From contig NZ_MRCM01000024.1 of assembly GCF_002303885.1 (NCBI RefSeq), positions 1 through 45,126 of the forward strand: a DNA stretch of 45,126 bases. The letters run 5' to 3'. The stretch comes from Flavobacterium sp. ACN2. GTDB lineage: Bacteria > Bacteroidota > Bacteroidia > Flavobacteriales > Flavobacteriaceae. Positions 24,487-32,259 of the stretch are shown here, one piece after another. Under the pieces are notes generated by a model, which was not told the origin of the DNA, searched no databases, and worked only from the letters and a program-made list of their open reading frames with translations. Each line of letters starts with the position of its first letter. Positions within the stretch are counted from its first letter, which is position 1. Made by a program: the position numbers and the translations under genes.

Positions 24487-25440
24487 ATGAAAAAATACGA
24501 AAATACAGGAAGTAAAGATACTCGTTCTGGTTTTGGAGCGGGAATGACTGAACTAGGTCAAAAAAATGAAAATGTTGTTGCATTATGTGCTGACTTAATT
24601 GGATCATTGAAATTTGATGATTTCAAGAAAAACCACCCAGAGCGTTTTTTCCAAATCGGAATCGCTGAAGCTAACATGATTGGAATCGCTGCAGGTTTAA
24701 CAATTGGTGGAAAAATTCCTTTTACAGGAACTTTCGCAAACTTTTCTACAGGTAGAGTTTACGATCAAATTCGTCAATCTGTTGCTTACTCAGATAAAAA
24801 TGTAAAAATCTGTGCTTCTCACGCTGGTTTAACTTTAGGAGAAGATGGAGCAACGCACCAAATCTTAGAAGATATTGGTTTAATGAAAATGTTACCTGGA
24901 ATGACTGTAATCAATACTTGCGATTACAACCAAACTAAAGCGGCAACTTTAGCATTAGCAGATCACCATGGTCCAGCTTATTTACGTTTCGGACGTCCAG
25001 TTGTAGCTAACTTTACTCCTGCAGATGAGCCGTTCGTAATTGGAAAAGCAATTTTATTAAACGAAGGAACAGATGTTACAATCATTGCTACTGGACACTT
25101 AGTTTGGGAAGCTCTTATAGCTGCTGAAGCTCTTGAAGCAAAAGGAATTTCTGCTGAAGTAATCAACATCCATACCATCAAACCTCTTGATGAAGAAGCT
25201 ATTTTAAAATCTGTTGCTAAAACGAAATGTGTAGTTACTGCTGAAGAGCACAATTACCTTGGAGGTCTTGGAGAAAGTGTTTCTGGCGTATTGGCTTTAA
25301 ACAATCCAACTCCACAAGAATTTGTAGCTGTTAAAGATAGTTTTGGAGAATCTGGAACTCCAGAGCAGTTAATGGAAAAATACAAATTAAACAATCAAGC
25401 AATTGTTGAAGCCGTAGAAAGAGTTATCAAAAGAAAATAA
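24487..25440 (+). CDS. Transketolase, C-terminal subunit
   Basis: Pyrimidine-binding and C-terminal domains of the split transketolase. The 317 residues begin with TRSGFGAGMTELGQKNENVVALCADL and contain the catalytic-glutamate segment FFQIGIAEANMIGIAAGL, GLTLGEDGATHQILEDIGLMKMLPGM, and the C-terminal domain with EVINIHTIKPLDEEAIL and VTAEEHNYLGGLGESVSG. It completes the enzyme encoded by 23560-24408 and is followed by a strong bidirectional terminator. Confidence 0.95.
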   Translation: MKKYENTGSKDTRSGFGAGMTELGQKNENVVALCADLIGSLKFDDFKKNHPERFFQIGIAEANMIGIAAGLTIGGKIPFTGTFANFSTGRVYDQIRQSVAYSDKNVKICASHAGLTLGEDGATHQILEDIGLMKMLPGMTVINTCDYNQTKAATLALADHHGPAYLRFGRPVVANFTPADEPFVIGKAILLNEGTDVTIIATGHLVWEALIAAEALEAKGISAEVINIHTIKPLDEEAILKSVAKTKCVVTAEEHNYLGGLGESVSGVLALNNPTPQEFVAVKDSFGESGTPEQLMEKYKLNNQAIVEAVERVIKRK

Positions 25441-25462
25441 TTATTAGATTTTCTTGAACATA

Positions 25463-25496
25463 AAAAAACCTCGGAATTTGCATTCCGAGGTTTTTT
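25463..25496. terminator. Bidirectional terminator
   Basis: A perfect 15-bp stem (25463-25477 with 25482-25496), loop TTGC, with A-run and T-run at its ends. It serves the transketolase operon on the plus strand and the lipoprotein gene at 25517 on the minus strand. Confidence 0.9.
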
Positions 25497-25516
25497 AATT
25501 TTACATCAATTTTATT

Positions 25517-26458
25517 TTAATACCAAGAAAGTGCAATTTCGTGCCAAGCATTTACTACGTAAATTTTAAAATTTCCTGACACCGTAAAATTTTGATACCA
25601 AAATTGCTCACCATAAGGTGCTTTTGGAGTCCAATTAGCTAATAGAAAAGTTTTGCTTCCAGAAACAGAATTATCCATAATTAAAGAAGCAGACCAAAAC
25701 AGAGAATTTGCAGATATATTGCTTCCATCTACCTGTACAGGAGTTGATTCTGTTTTCCAGGTACATCTCCAAGTTGAACATGATCGATATTGCATTAATG
25801 ATCTTAAAAACATTTTGCTTGAATAGACAACATTATTCAAAACAACTGTCTCATTATACAAATCTAATACATGTCTATATCTCATTCCTGGCACATTAAA
25901 ACTACCTTCATCTGTAATAAATGTTTTAATTCTATTTTCATTTGGAATAACATATCTACTTGCCAAATCTTTAGTAGATTTTGAAACACTTAAAAGCTGT
26001 CCGTAAACTACTAAATTCTCTTTAATACTAATAAGTTCCTTTTGATTCTTATTAATTTCATTTTCTGATAGAAGATAAAAATCACGTTCATTAAGCCATA
26101 ATACCTTATCACCAATTTTAACTTTTGATTCAGCATTCAAAATTGCTTCCAATGCATCTGAATAAATAATTCTTGTTTCCTCAACAACATCTTCTTCCGT
26201 ACCAGTTGATTCCTCAGAAACTTTTAATAATGGATTTAATCCTTTCGAAGCAATCCAATCCTGAAGACCTTTACTATCTAACAAAGCAAGATCTGAGTAT
26301 TCTTTAATAAAAGACTCTTCATTTTTGAAAGACAATAGTTTACCATCTAAAACTGAAGCTGAAGTTTCATTTGAAGAAGCAACATTTTGAGTCGCTTGAT
26401 CTTCACTACTACATGACAAAATAGTTAAACCTAAAAACAATGCAATAATTTTTTTCAT
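25517..26458 (-). CDS. Lipoprotein of unknown function
   Basis: A 313-residue protein with a signal peptide and lipobox (MKKIIALFLGLTILSCSSED). The mature part is a helical N-terminal region (about 30-190) and a C-terminal beta-rich region with paired cysteines (SCSTWRCTW). I do not recognise the family. Its promoter carries the TTACGG-type palindrome 21 nt before TAGATTTG, the same layout as the small membrane protein at 11241 and the ParA operon in the mobile element, so it is probably part of the same regulon. Confidence 0.78.
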   Translation of the reverse strand: MKKIIALFLGLTILSCSSEDQATQNVASSNETSASVLDGKLLSFKNEESFIKEYSDLALLDSKGLQDWIASKGLNPLLKVSEESTGTEEDVVEETRIIYSDALEAILNAESKVKIGDKVLWLNERDFYLLSENEINKNQKELISIKENLVVYGQLLSVSKSTKDLASRYVIPNENRIKTFITDEGSFNVPGMRYRHVLDLYNETVVLNNVVYSSKMFLRSLMQYRSCSTWRCTWKTESTPVQVDGSNISANSLFWSASLIMDNSVSGSKTFLLANWTPKAPYGEQFWYQNFTVSGNFKIYVVNAWHEIALSWY

Positions 26459-26485
26459 TTTTGTAAAATTTTAATATTATTCTTT

Positions 26486-26530
26486 CAAATCTATAACAAT
26501 AAGAAATAAAATCCTTACGTGATTCCGTAA
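26486..26530 (-). promoter_or_regulatory. TTACGG-N4-CCGTAA-type operator with promoter, site 2
   Basis: On the minus strand TTACGG-AATC-ACGTAA (26530 to 26515; one arm mismatch) is followed by exactly 21 nt and the -7 element TAGATTTG (26493 to 26486). As at site 1, GGAT directly follows the palindrome. The ATG of the lipoprotein lies at 26458. Confidence 0.7.
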
Positions 26531-26604
26531 AAAGAAATAAAAAACTTACAACAAAAACACAACAAACTAAAAATCAGCACTTAACAACTAAACATAAATA
26601 AAAA

Positions 26605-26632
26605 AAGCCTCGAAATTAACATTTCGAGGCTT
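26605..26632 (-). terminator. Terminator after the FKBP lipoprotein gene
   Basis: AAGCCTCGAAAT (26605-26616) pairs with ATTTCGAGGCTT (26621-26632), loop TAAC, with an A-rich left flank that becomes a T-tract on the minus strand. Confidence 0.85.
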
Positions 26633-26651
26633 CTTATTTAACTTCTATATT

Positions 26652-27845
26652 TTAGTTCTTTTGATAAGGATACGTTTTATCCAAATGAATTCTTAATCTT
26701 CCTGGCGCTGTATAATCCTCAGGAACATACTTACGAGGATTTGTGATTGACTCTGGCTTTGCAGGATCAGTAAGTTCTCCTGTTGGCCTTCTAGGAATAG
26801 CCCACAATTCGCTTTCATCCACATTTGGAGTATCAGGATTATCCAAAACAGGACTATAAGGATAATATTTGCTTAATCCTGAAAAAGGAGCATCTGTAGG
26901 TTTTGTAAGTTCAAATCTTGTCGTATAACCATCTCCGTCATCATCATGATCTAGAAAATCTGGAATACCATCACCATCTGTATCATCTGGGTTAGCAGGT
27001 GGATTAGGATATGTAGTTGTATCTCTATAATCACGAACAAAACCATCACCGTTAATATCCTCCTGATAATCAAATACACCATCTGGATTTTCTAATAAAA
27101 CACCATTAGAGTAACCATTATTTTCATGATCCATTCTTCTAATATCATAAAGCTTAAAGCTAAAGATTAAAGGTGAATATGCTGGAATGGTACTTGAAGA
27201 AGGTGGCGCAGCATAATATCCTAATCCTGAAGGTATAAATAAAACACCCGCACCAAAATCTTGGTAATTTGGGGTTCCATCATCATTATAAGTCGTTGTT
27301 CCTGTTTTAAACAGAGGAAAGATCTCACTCCATCCCTTTACAACATTAAGCACATACATATCAATAATACTCTTTGGGTATATAACCTGCTCAAAGAAAG
27401 TAGTTGTTAAATGTTCTGGCTCTGTATCTGTCTTTTCCACACGTTTTAAATATTCTCCTCTATAAGCAGTAAAAACACCATCCGTATTCATTGGAGCAAC
27501 ACCAGTACCTTCTCTTAAAACCAAATAATACATTTTATAAGTTATACCATGTATGTATGGGATTTCTCTTAAAACCAGCTTTGGATAAGTAGCACTATTT
27601 AAGTAAGACATTATTGAGGGTTGTGAAGCAGCATCCGTTATGGGCGAAATTGTTACATCCATATCGGCTGTCACAGTAATATAATTGGTCTTTAAATACT
27701 CTTCAATATCTGCATTATCAGTATTAAATTGCTCTTGATAATCCCTTAAAGGAACAACTTCTGTTTTATCATCGTCATTTTTATTACAAGAAACGATGGC
27801 AAGACCAGCAAGTAACAAAACAAAATAATATTTAAATTTATTCAT
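26652..27845 (-). CDS. FKBP-type peptidyl-prolyl isomerase lipoprotein
   Basis: A 397-residue lipoprotein from the ATG at 27845 (MNKFKYYFVLLLAGLAIVSC), chosen over the ATG nine bases upstream because the signal is then typical. The domain at about 95-260 has the FKBP pattern (YYLVLREGTGVAPMNTDGVFTAY; later GVLFIPSGLGYY and SPLIFSFKLYDI). It is followed by calcium-binding repeats of the thrombospondin type 3 kind (DINGDGFVRDY and DTDGDGIPDFLDHDDDGDGY). It likely acts as an outer-membrane or periplasmic folding factor. It is transcribed divergently from the S4-domain gene. Confidence 0.88.
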   Translation of the reverse strand: MNKFKYYFVLLLAGLAIVSCNKNDDDKTEVVPLRDYQEQFNTDNADIEEYLKTNYITVTADMDVTISPITDAASQPSIMSYLNSATYPKLVLREIPYIHGITYKMYYLVLREGTGVAPMNTDGVFTAYRGEYLKRVEKTDTEPEHLTTTFFEQVIYPKSIIDMYVLNVVKGWSEIFPLFKTGTTTYNDDGTPNYQDFGAGVLFIPSGLGYYAAPPSSSTIPAYSPLIFSFKLYDIRRMDHENNGYSNGVLLENPDGVFDYQEDINGDGFVRDYRDTTTYPNPPANPDDTDGDGIPDFLDHDDDGDGYTTRFELTKPTDAPFSGLSKYYPYSPVLDNPDTPNVDESELWAIPRRPTGELTDPAKPESITNPRKYVPEDYTAPGRLRIHLDKTYPYQKN

Positions 27846-27885
27846 TATTATCATTTTTTTAGGTGCGCAAGATACAATATTGATT

Positions 27886-27893
27886 TATTTTTG
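27886..27893 (+). promoter_or_regulatory. -7 element of the S4-domain gene
   Basis: TATTTTTG matches TAnnTTTG and lies 31 nt before the ATG at 27925. The -33 TTG is not clear. Confidence 0.5.
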
Positions 27894-27924
27894 TAAAGAA
27901 TTTAACTTGGATTTTAGAAAAATT

Positions 27925-28317
27925 ATGAGAATAGATAAATACTTGTGGTGCGTTAGATATTACAAGACTAGAAACATGGTAACCGAAGCTTGCAAAAAGA
28001 ATCAGATCACTGTAAATGGGCAAGTTGCAAAACCTTCAAAAGAAGTTTTTCCCACAGACCGAATTACATTTAGAAAAGATCAAATTACACAAATTATAAC
28101 GGTTTTAGACATTCCGCAAAATCGAGTTGGAGCTAAGTTGGTAGATATTTATCAAAAAAACGAAACGCCTCCAGAAGCTTTTGCACATTTAGAGTTATTA
28201 AAATTATCTAAAGAACATTCTAGAAGAACTGGCGCAGGACGTCCGACCAAAAAAGACCGAAGAGACATTGACGATTACGGAGACGATATTTATGATGAGG
28301 ATGAAGAAATAGAATAA
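27925..28317 (+). CDS. S4 domain RNA-binding protein (Hsp15-like)
   Basis: A 130-residue protein. The ATG at 27925 (MRIDKYLWCVRYYKTR) is chosen since the family starts there and a promoter lies just upstream; the frame is open further up from 27880. The S4 fold occupies about 1-60 (DKYLWCVRYYKTRNMVTEACKKNQITVNGQ), followed by a positively charged region (KEHSRRTGAGRPTKKDRR) and a very acidic tail. Hsp15-type proteins bind stalled 50S subunits carrying nascent chains; an equivalent role is likely but not proven. Confidence 0.9.
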   Translation: MRIDKYLWCVRYYKTRNMVTEACKKNQITVNGQVAKPSKEVFPTDRITFRKDQITQIITVLDIPQNRVGAKLVDIYQKNETPPEAFAHLELLKLSKEHSRRTGAGRPTKKDRRDIDDYGDDIYDEDEEIE

Positions 28318-28318
28318 A

Positions 28319-28465
28319 TTTTAAAACTTCAAATTCCAAATTCCAAAAAAGCAATCAAATTCCAGATCCCAAAAATAAACCTATCTCAAAACTTGGAATT
28401 TGGAATTTAAAATATTGACATTTTATAAAAAAAAATGGAATTTGGATTTTCTAAATTGGATTTTA
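28319..28465 (+). repeat. AAATTCC-type intergenic repeat
   Basis: AACTTCAAATTCCAAATTCC near 28323 is matched by inverted GGAATTTGGAATTT near 28394 and GGAATTTGGATTTTC near 28437. The same text occurs near 303-350 and 22752-22770. The frame from 28435 through this repeat into the phosphoribosyltransferase gene is not used as its start. Confidence 0.5.
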
Positions 28466-28494
28466 AATTAATTATCTTAGCAAAAAAATACACT

Positions 28495-28995
28495 ATGAGC
28501 AGCAATATAATCTTGACCAATCAGGAAATCGAACATAAAATAAAACGTATCGCTTACCAAATTTACGAGACTTTTGTAGACGAAGAAGAAGTTGTTATTG
28601 CCGGAATTGCTTCTAACGGATTTCTTTTTGCCGAAAAAATCGCATCGGCGCTTAGCAATATTTCAACCTTAAAAGTTTCGATCTGCGAAGTCAAAATAAA
28701 CAAACAAAATCCGCAACAAGTAATACAAACTTCATTAACTGCCGAAGAATATAAAAACAAAGGCTTAGTTCTAGTTGATGATGTCTTGAACTCTGGAACT
28801 ACATTAATCTATGCTGTTCGTCATTTCTTAGACGTTCCGCTTAAAAAATTCAAAACAGCAGTACTTGTTGATCGTAATCATAAAAAATATCCAGTAAAGG
28901 CAGATTTCAAAGGCATTTCGCTTTCAACTTCTTTACTAGAGCATGTTCAAGTTGTTTTCAATTCAGAAAACGGCGACTATGCTTCTTTAAGCTAA
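28495..28995 (+). CDS. PyrR-like phosphoribosyltransferase
   Basis: A 166-residue type I phosphoribosyltransferase, started at ATG 28495 because the longer reading runs through an intergenic repeat. The PRPP-binding motif is VLVDDVLNSGTT, and the segment VDRNHKKYPVKADFKGISLSTSLLEHVQV resembles the uracil-phosphoribosyltransferase/regulator PyrR. Whether it regulates pyrimidine genes or salvages a base is not clear. The last 9 nt overlap the end of the convergent aroK gene. Confidence 0.85.
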   Translation: MSSNIILTNQEIEHKIKRIAYQIYETFVDEEEVVIAGIASNGFLFAEKIASALSNISTLKVSICEVKINKQNPQQVIQTSLTAEEYKNKGLVLVDDVLNSGTTLIYAVRHFLDVPLKKFKTAVLVDRNHKKYPVKADFKGISLSTSLLEHVQVVFNSENGDYASLS

Positions 28996-29505
28996 TATAT
29001 CTAAAATATCCTGAACCGTTTCTTCGACAGATTTATCATCAACTGAAACTTTATGTTTTGCTTGATTGTAATAATAACTTCTGTCGAATAAATGTTTCGC
29101 AATAAACTCTTTCATTTCTTCCTCATTCATATTGGCAATCAAAGGGCGTTTGCTTTTATTGTGCACCAATCTATTATATAAGGTATCAATTGATGCTTTT
29201 AAATATACAGACACCACATCGTCTCCTTTTAATAATTCATGATTATTGGCATAACATGGAGTTCCTCCTCCAAGACCAATAATAGTATTTTCTGAAGATT
29301 GCAGCAATTCGACGAACATTTCATGCTCTAATTTTCGAAAATATACTTCTCCATGCTTCTCAAAAATCTCATTTATGGATAAATTTACTCTTTCTTCGAT
29401 ACATTTATCTAAATCTAAGAACGGAATATTTGTAATTTTTGACAAATTTTGGGCAATTGTAGACTTTCCGCAGCCCATATAACCTAACAACACAATTTTT
29501 TTCAT
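28987..29505 (-). CDS. aroK: Shikimate kinase
   Basis: Phosphorylates shikimate at the 3-hydroxyl in the aromatic amino acid pathway. The 172-residue protein has Walker A GYMGCGKST, the shikimate-binding DLD (FLDLDKCIEE), FRKLEHEMF, the GLGGGT motif (TIIGLGGGTPCY) and the lid arginine in RPLI, all as in the family. It is convergent with the phosphoribosyltransferase gene. No other aromatic-pathway gene is nearby. Confidence 0.96.
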   Translation of the reverse strand: MKKIVLLGYMGCGKSTIAQNLSKITNIPFLDLDKCIEERVNLSINEIFEKHGEVYFRKLEHEMFVELLQSSENTIIGLGGGTPCYANNHELLKGDDVVSVYLKASIDTLYNRLVHNKSKRPLIANMNEEEMKEFIAKHLFDRSYYYNQAKHKVSVDDKSVEETVQDILDILA

Positions 29506-29576
29506 ATTAATAAAACCTTATAAACTAAGCATTTGAGAATTTTTCTAAAAAAAAGACAAATTTATGATAAAATAGC

Positions 29577-29608
29577 TTGGAAACTTCAAAAAAAACTCCT
29601 TATATTTG
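29577..29608 (+). promoter_or_regulatory. Promoter of the tRNA operon
   Basis: TTG at 29577-29579, a 21-nt spacer and TATATTTG at 29601-29608. The first tRNA begins 23 nt further on. Confidence 0.75.
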
Positions 29609-29631
29609 CACCCGCATTCAAGAAATTAAAT

Positions 29632-29704
29632 GACTCGATAGCTCAGTCGGTAGAGCACATCACTTTTAATGATGGGGTCCTGGGTTCGAGCCCCAGTCGG
29701 GTCA
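29632..29704 (+). tRNA. tRNA-Lys(TTT), copy 1
   Basis: A 73-nt cloverleaf: acceptor GACTCGA pairs with TCGGGTC, discriminator A, D-arm with AGCTCAGTCGGTAGAGC, anticodon loop CTTTTAA with anticodon TTT, T-arm GGGTTCGAGCCCC. CCA is not encoded. A small palindrome CACAAA-T-TTTGTG follows at 29703-29715. Confidence 0.97.
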
Positions 29705-29744
29705 CAAATTTTGTGATTAACAAATTAAATTTCTTGAAAGCAAT

Positions 29745-29817
29745 GACTCGATAGCTCAGTCGGTAGAGCACATCACTTTTAATGATGGGGTCCTGGGTTC
29801 GAGCCCCAGTCGGGTCA
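29745..29817 (+). tRNA. tRNA-Lys(TTT), copy 2
   Basis: All 73 bases equal copy 1. The 40-nt spacer contains TTTCTTGAA, an inverted form of TTCAAGAAA upstream of copy 1, suggesting recent tandem duplication of the gene with part of its flank. Confidence 0.97.
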
Positions 29818-29818
29818 C

Positions 29819-29852
29819 AAAAGGTCGGGTAATTTATTTTACTCGACCTTTT
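29819..29852 (+). terminator. Hairpin with T-run between tRNA-Lys and tRNA-Leu
   Basis: AAAAGGTCGGGTAA (29819-29832) pairs with TTACTCGACCTTTT (29839-29852) with one G-T pair, followed by TTTTCTTTTT. It looks like an intrinsic terminator, although tRNA-Leu follows only 9 nt later, so it may be leaky or act in tRNA processing. Confidence 0.7.
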
Positions 29853-29858
29853 TTCTTT

Positions 29859-31460
29859 TTAGGCCATGTGGAGAAACGGTAGACTCGCCATCTTGAGGGG
29901 GTGGTGCTCGTAAGGGCGTGAGGGTTCAAATCCCTCCATGGTCACTTGACGGGACAAAGAAGATTTTTTCTTCTTTGTCCCGTTATTCTTTGGGTCTAAT
30001 TCCTCATTAATTAAGTAAACTAGCTGAACGACCTCATTTATTCTTGCGGTTCGAAACTGCTTTTCTTCGATTGTGAATTTTTCAGGATATATTGAACCGA
30101 TAATACTGCGAAAGTGAGTTAGATCCGCTTCACTACAGCATTCGTTTAGCTTCATTAAATTTTTTATTCCTGCTTTTAATAGATCGGTAATACTAATGTT
30201 CTCTCCTGCTAAATCTGCTAATTTAATTTCAAGTCGATGAATTTTATTATCATAATCCGTTTTCATCTCAGTGTAATCTTTCACTTCAATCTTTCTTGAA
30301 GCCAGCAAATCTCTGATGTAAGAAATCTTCTGTTCAAATTCTTTCAGCTGAGAAATGACTCTGTTCTTTTCTGCGATTGATTCTTTATTGAAATCATTAA
30401 AATATTCTTTAACAGCTGTAATGTAAATCTTTTCTGTTTCAGGTTTTGGAATATACTTTCTCAGTTGATCGTAGAAAATGCGGTTAACCTCACATGATCT
30501 GATTCTGTAATTACAGCCTTTATAGCAATGATAATATGAATAATGACTGTTCCTGCCTTTAGATATGCTTGCAGTTAAAATTTTATCGCATAAAGGGCAT
30601 TTAAATAAACCTCGAAGCGGAAACGGTTCGGAGGTTACCGACTTAGTCCTAAAATTCTTTCTTCGTCCGTCTAAAACATCCTGAACAAGATAAAACAGCC
30701 CTTCAGAAATTAACGGCTCATGCGATCCCATTACATATTTTGCTTCCTCATCCTTATATTTGGGAATTAATATTTTTCCGCAGTAAACAGGATTACGGAT
30801 CTGTCTCCAAAAATTATTTTTACTCGTTTTAAGTCCTTTTCTTTTCGCCTGAAGAAAAATCTGTTCTGTATTAAAAATATCTTTTGCAATTTCTTCAAAA
30901 CACCATTTTAAGATAGATGCTTCAGGCTGGTCAAAAGTTATATATTTCTTACCATCTTCAGTAATTTTGTTTATATAACCAGACGGGGCAAGCCCCATGT
31001 AGCGTCCCTCTTTTCTTGCTCTTCTCATACCGTGAAAAGTGTTTAACGCCCTCCTGTCATTTTCTACTTCTGGAGCTGCCAGATAAAAAGCAAGCATCAT
31101 TTTATTTTCTGGAATAGACAGATCTAAAGGCTGTTCTATTGCCTGAGGCTCTACACCAAGTCTTCTCAGAGTATTAATCATCTGGTACGCATCGCCTGCA
31201 TTTCTGCTGAATCTGTCCCATTTGGTGAACAAGATCAAATCGGTTTTGTTTTTGTACTTTTTAATTGTTGCCAGATAAAGTTTCCATTTGGGTCTATTAA
31301 ATGTTTTTGCAGAATGATCTTCATAAATAATATCCCTAATATGAATAGAATTAATCTCACAATACTTTCTTAGCATTTCCTCTTGGTTTCTTTGAGAGTA
31401 ACCTTTTTCCGCCTGCTCGTCCGTACTCACTCTCACGTATAAATCTGCTGTCTTTTTCAT
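29859..31460 (-). CDS. Large serine recombinase (site-specific integrase)
   Basis: A 533-residue recombinase that inserts and excises the element. The N-terminal resolvase domain has the nucleophile S12 (YVRVSTDEQ) and the typical WDRFSRNAGD; the recombinase domain and a zinc ribbon (CPLCDKIL ... C ... C around 290-330) follow, then a coiled coil (about 365-415). The last 27 residues, beginning MEGFEPSRPYEHH, are translated from the antisense of tRNA-Leu and lie outside the element. In the circular form the frame would instead continue with LTVQNSNHLLGD and stop after about 22 codons. The gene overlaps the end of the 110-codon frame before it by 104 nt. Confidence 0.92.
   Translation of the reverse strand: MKKTADLYVRVSTDEQAEKGYSQRNQEEMLRKYCEINSIHIRDIIYEDHSAKTFNRPKWKLYLATIKKYKNKTDLILFTKWDRFSRNAGDAYQMINTLRRLGVEPQAIEQPLDLSIPENKMMLAFYLAAPEVENDRRALNTFHGMRRARKEGRYMGLAPSGYINKITEDGKKYITFDQPEASILKWCFEEIAKDIFNTEQIFLQAKRKGLKTSKNNFWRQIRNPVYCGKILIPKYKDEEAKYVMGSHEPLISEGLFYLVQDVLDGRRKNFRTKSVTSEPFPLRGLFKCPLCDKILTASISKGRNSHYSYYHCYKGCNYRIRSCEVNRIFYDQLRKYIPKPETEKIYITAVKEYFNDFNKESIAEKNRVISQLKEFEQKISYIRDLLASRKIEVKDYTEMKTDYDNKIHRLEIKLADLAGENISITDLLKAGIKNLMKLNECCSEADLTHFRSIIGSIYPEKFTIEEKQFRTARINEVVQLVYLINEELDPKNNGTKKKKSSLSRQVTMEGFEPSRPYEHHPLKMASLPFLHMA
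29862..29944 (+). tRNA. tRNA-Leu(GAG), insertion target of the mobile element
   Basis: An 83-nt tRNA: acceptor GGCCATG pairs with CATGGTC (one G-T pair), discriminator A, anticodon stem CCATC/GGTGG with loop TTGAGGG (anticodon GAG), a variable arm and T-arm GAGGGTTCAAATCCCTC. Its last five bases are part of the 7-bp att core GGTCACT, so it stays complete after integration. The recombinase frame runs antisense through the whole gene. Confidence 0.95.
29940..29957 (+). other. attL
   Basis: Core GGTCACT at 29940-29946 (first five bases inside tRNA-Leu). The element side continues TGACGGGACA, one half of the rebuilt attP dyad. Compare attR at 43438-43453. Confidence 0.8.
29949..29983 (-). other. 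15-bp hairpin at the left element end
   Basis: A perfect 15-bp stem (29949-29963 with 29969-29983) around five T residues, inside the last codons of the recombinase gene. No T-run follows on the plus strand. It could stop antisense transcription of the tRNA, stand in for the displaced tRNA terminator, or belong to the attachment site, since its base overlaps the attP half-site. Confidence 0.6.
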
Positions 31461-31629
31461 CCCTCTTCTTCTTTAAATAGTTTAAAACCGTTACTCTGGC
31501 AAGCAGTCGTAAAAAATCTAATACTTTGTCTGCCTGTTCAAGCGTTACATCTACATTCTCATCTTTCAGCATTTTCATGGCTTGCTCTGCCGTCATTTTT
31601 CCTCTTTCATTCTCATCTTCATTTCTCAT
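31357..31629 (-). CDS. Small helical protein preceding the recombinase
   Basis: About 90 residues from ATG 31629; the frame is open to 31689, and ATGs at 31647 and 31596 are alternatives. The core MTAEQAMKMLKDENVDVTLEQADKVLDF followed by LRLLARVTVLNYLKKK resembles small proteins I recall next to recombinases in Bacteroidetes mobile elements, but the function is unknown. The C-terminal 35 residues overlap the recombinase start in another frame. An intrinsic-terminator hairpin (31649-31676) stands between its predicted promoter and these start codons, suggesting attenuation. Confidence 0.65.
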   Translation of the reverse strand: MRNEDENERGKMTAEQAMKMLKDENVDVTLEQADKVLDFLRLLARVTVLNYLKKKRDEKDSRFIRESEYGRAGGKRLLSKKPRGNAKKVL

Positions 31630-31648
31630 TTCACAATTCCTCTTCATT

Positions 31649-31676
31649 AAAAAAAGACCGAGACTCGGTCTTTTTT
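31649..31676 (-). terminator. Terminator or attenuator upstream of the recombinase operon
   Basis: AAAAAGACCGA (31651-31661) pairs with TCGGTCTTTTT (31665-31675), loop GAC, with A/T runs extended by 1-2 bases on each side. On the minus strand it lies after the predicted start from the -7 element at 31699-31706 and just before the ATG at 31647. It would stop much of the transcription into the recombinase gene and also end read-through from 31913. Confidence 0.7.
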
Positions 31677-31723
31677 GTTCCACAATCATTCATCGCCATA
31701 AAGTTAAAACACTTTTCTCTTTT

Positions 31724-31750
31724 TATCCTGCGCAAAATTTGGGTAGGATA
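31724..31750. promoter_or_regulatory. 27-bp dyad 1
   Basis: Arms TATCCTGCGCAAA and TTTGGGTAGGATA around a central A. On the minus strand its end is 17 nt before TAACTTTA (31706 to 31699), a -7-like element for the recombinase operon. Related dyads lie at 31779-31805 and 35869-35895. Confidence 0.6.
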
Positions 31751-31778
31751 ACACAAATATAAAACCTAACCAACTAAG

Positions 31779-31805
31779 GATCATAAGTAAAATTTACTTA
31801 TCATC
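31779..31805. promoter_or_regulatory. 27-bp dyad 2
   Basis: Arms GATCATAAGTAAA and TTTACTTATCATC around a central A, with a single arm mismatch. On the minus strand it ends 17 nt before a perfect -7 element TATATTTG (31761 to 31754). With dyad 1 it suggests two tandem, similarly regulated promoters for the recombinase operon. Nothing else is seen in the gap 31690-31912. Confidence 0.6.
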
Positions 31806-31912
31806 ACTCAATCCAATTTTTGATTCCGACAAAGATAAAAAGCTTTTCTCTCACTGTCATGGACATAATATATTCATGAAAACGGTATTGAATAATTTGA
31901 TAAGCCCAGTGT

Positions 31913-32230
31913 TCATTTATCTTCCCTCTGCTTATTGAGCATTCTGTATATTTCATCTAGAACCTCAATTTCTGCACTTGGAATCAGCTGAAGGGCAAGT
32001 TCCAGAACAGAACCTATGTATATTTCTCTGTTATCAAGTTCATCCGAATAAATGATATTCAGGCACATTCGGATGAGATTCACTGCCAGACACGTCATAT
32101 CCGTGTATCCATAAAATCTTATCTCACGTATTGATTCCCCGCCTTTGTCCTTGGCAGGCTTGAGCACTTTAAAATGATAAGATGCAAAATCTTTAAATTC
32201 ATCCAGTGTTTTTATTTTGTCAGTTTCCAT
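31913..32230 (-). CDS. Small helical protein, paralogue of the next gene
   Basis: A 105-residue protein beginning METDKIKTLDEFKDF. It aligns along its length with the 112-residue product of 32260-32598: REIRFYGYTDM with AEIRVYGYCEL, VNLIRMCLNII with RNLMKLCIIAL, and LELALQLIPSAEIEVLDEI with LGIALQLFPVDEFEFLNEI. No family is recognised. It is 29 nt downstream of its paralogue, in one transcription unit with it. Confidence 0.7.
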   Translation of the reverse strand: METDKIKTLDEFKDFASYHFKVLKPAKDKGGESIREIRFYGYTDMTCLAVNLIRMCLNIIYSDELDNREIYIGSVLELALQLIPSAEIEVLDEIYRMLNKQREDK

Positions 32231-32259
32231 AATTTTAAAATATTAAATCTTAATCTTCC

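Noticed and set aside
23560..25440. Transketolase split as a frameshifted gene
   Set aside because: Both halves have complete domain borders and good starts, with a 78-nt spacer; a two-subunit transketolase is normal in many Bacteroidetes.
29533..29754. 73-codon open frame across the tRNA-Lys genes
   Set aside because: It is the translation of a tRNA gene and its flanks.
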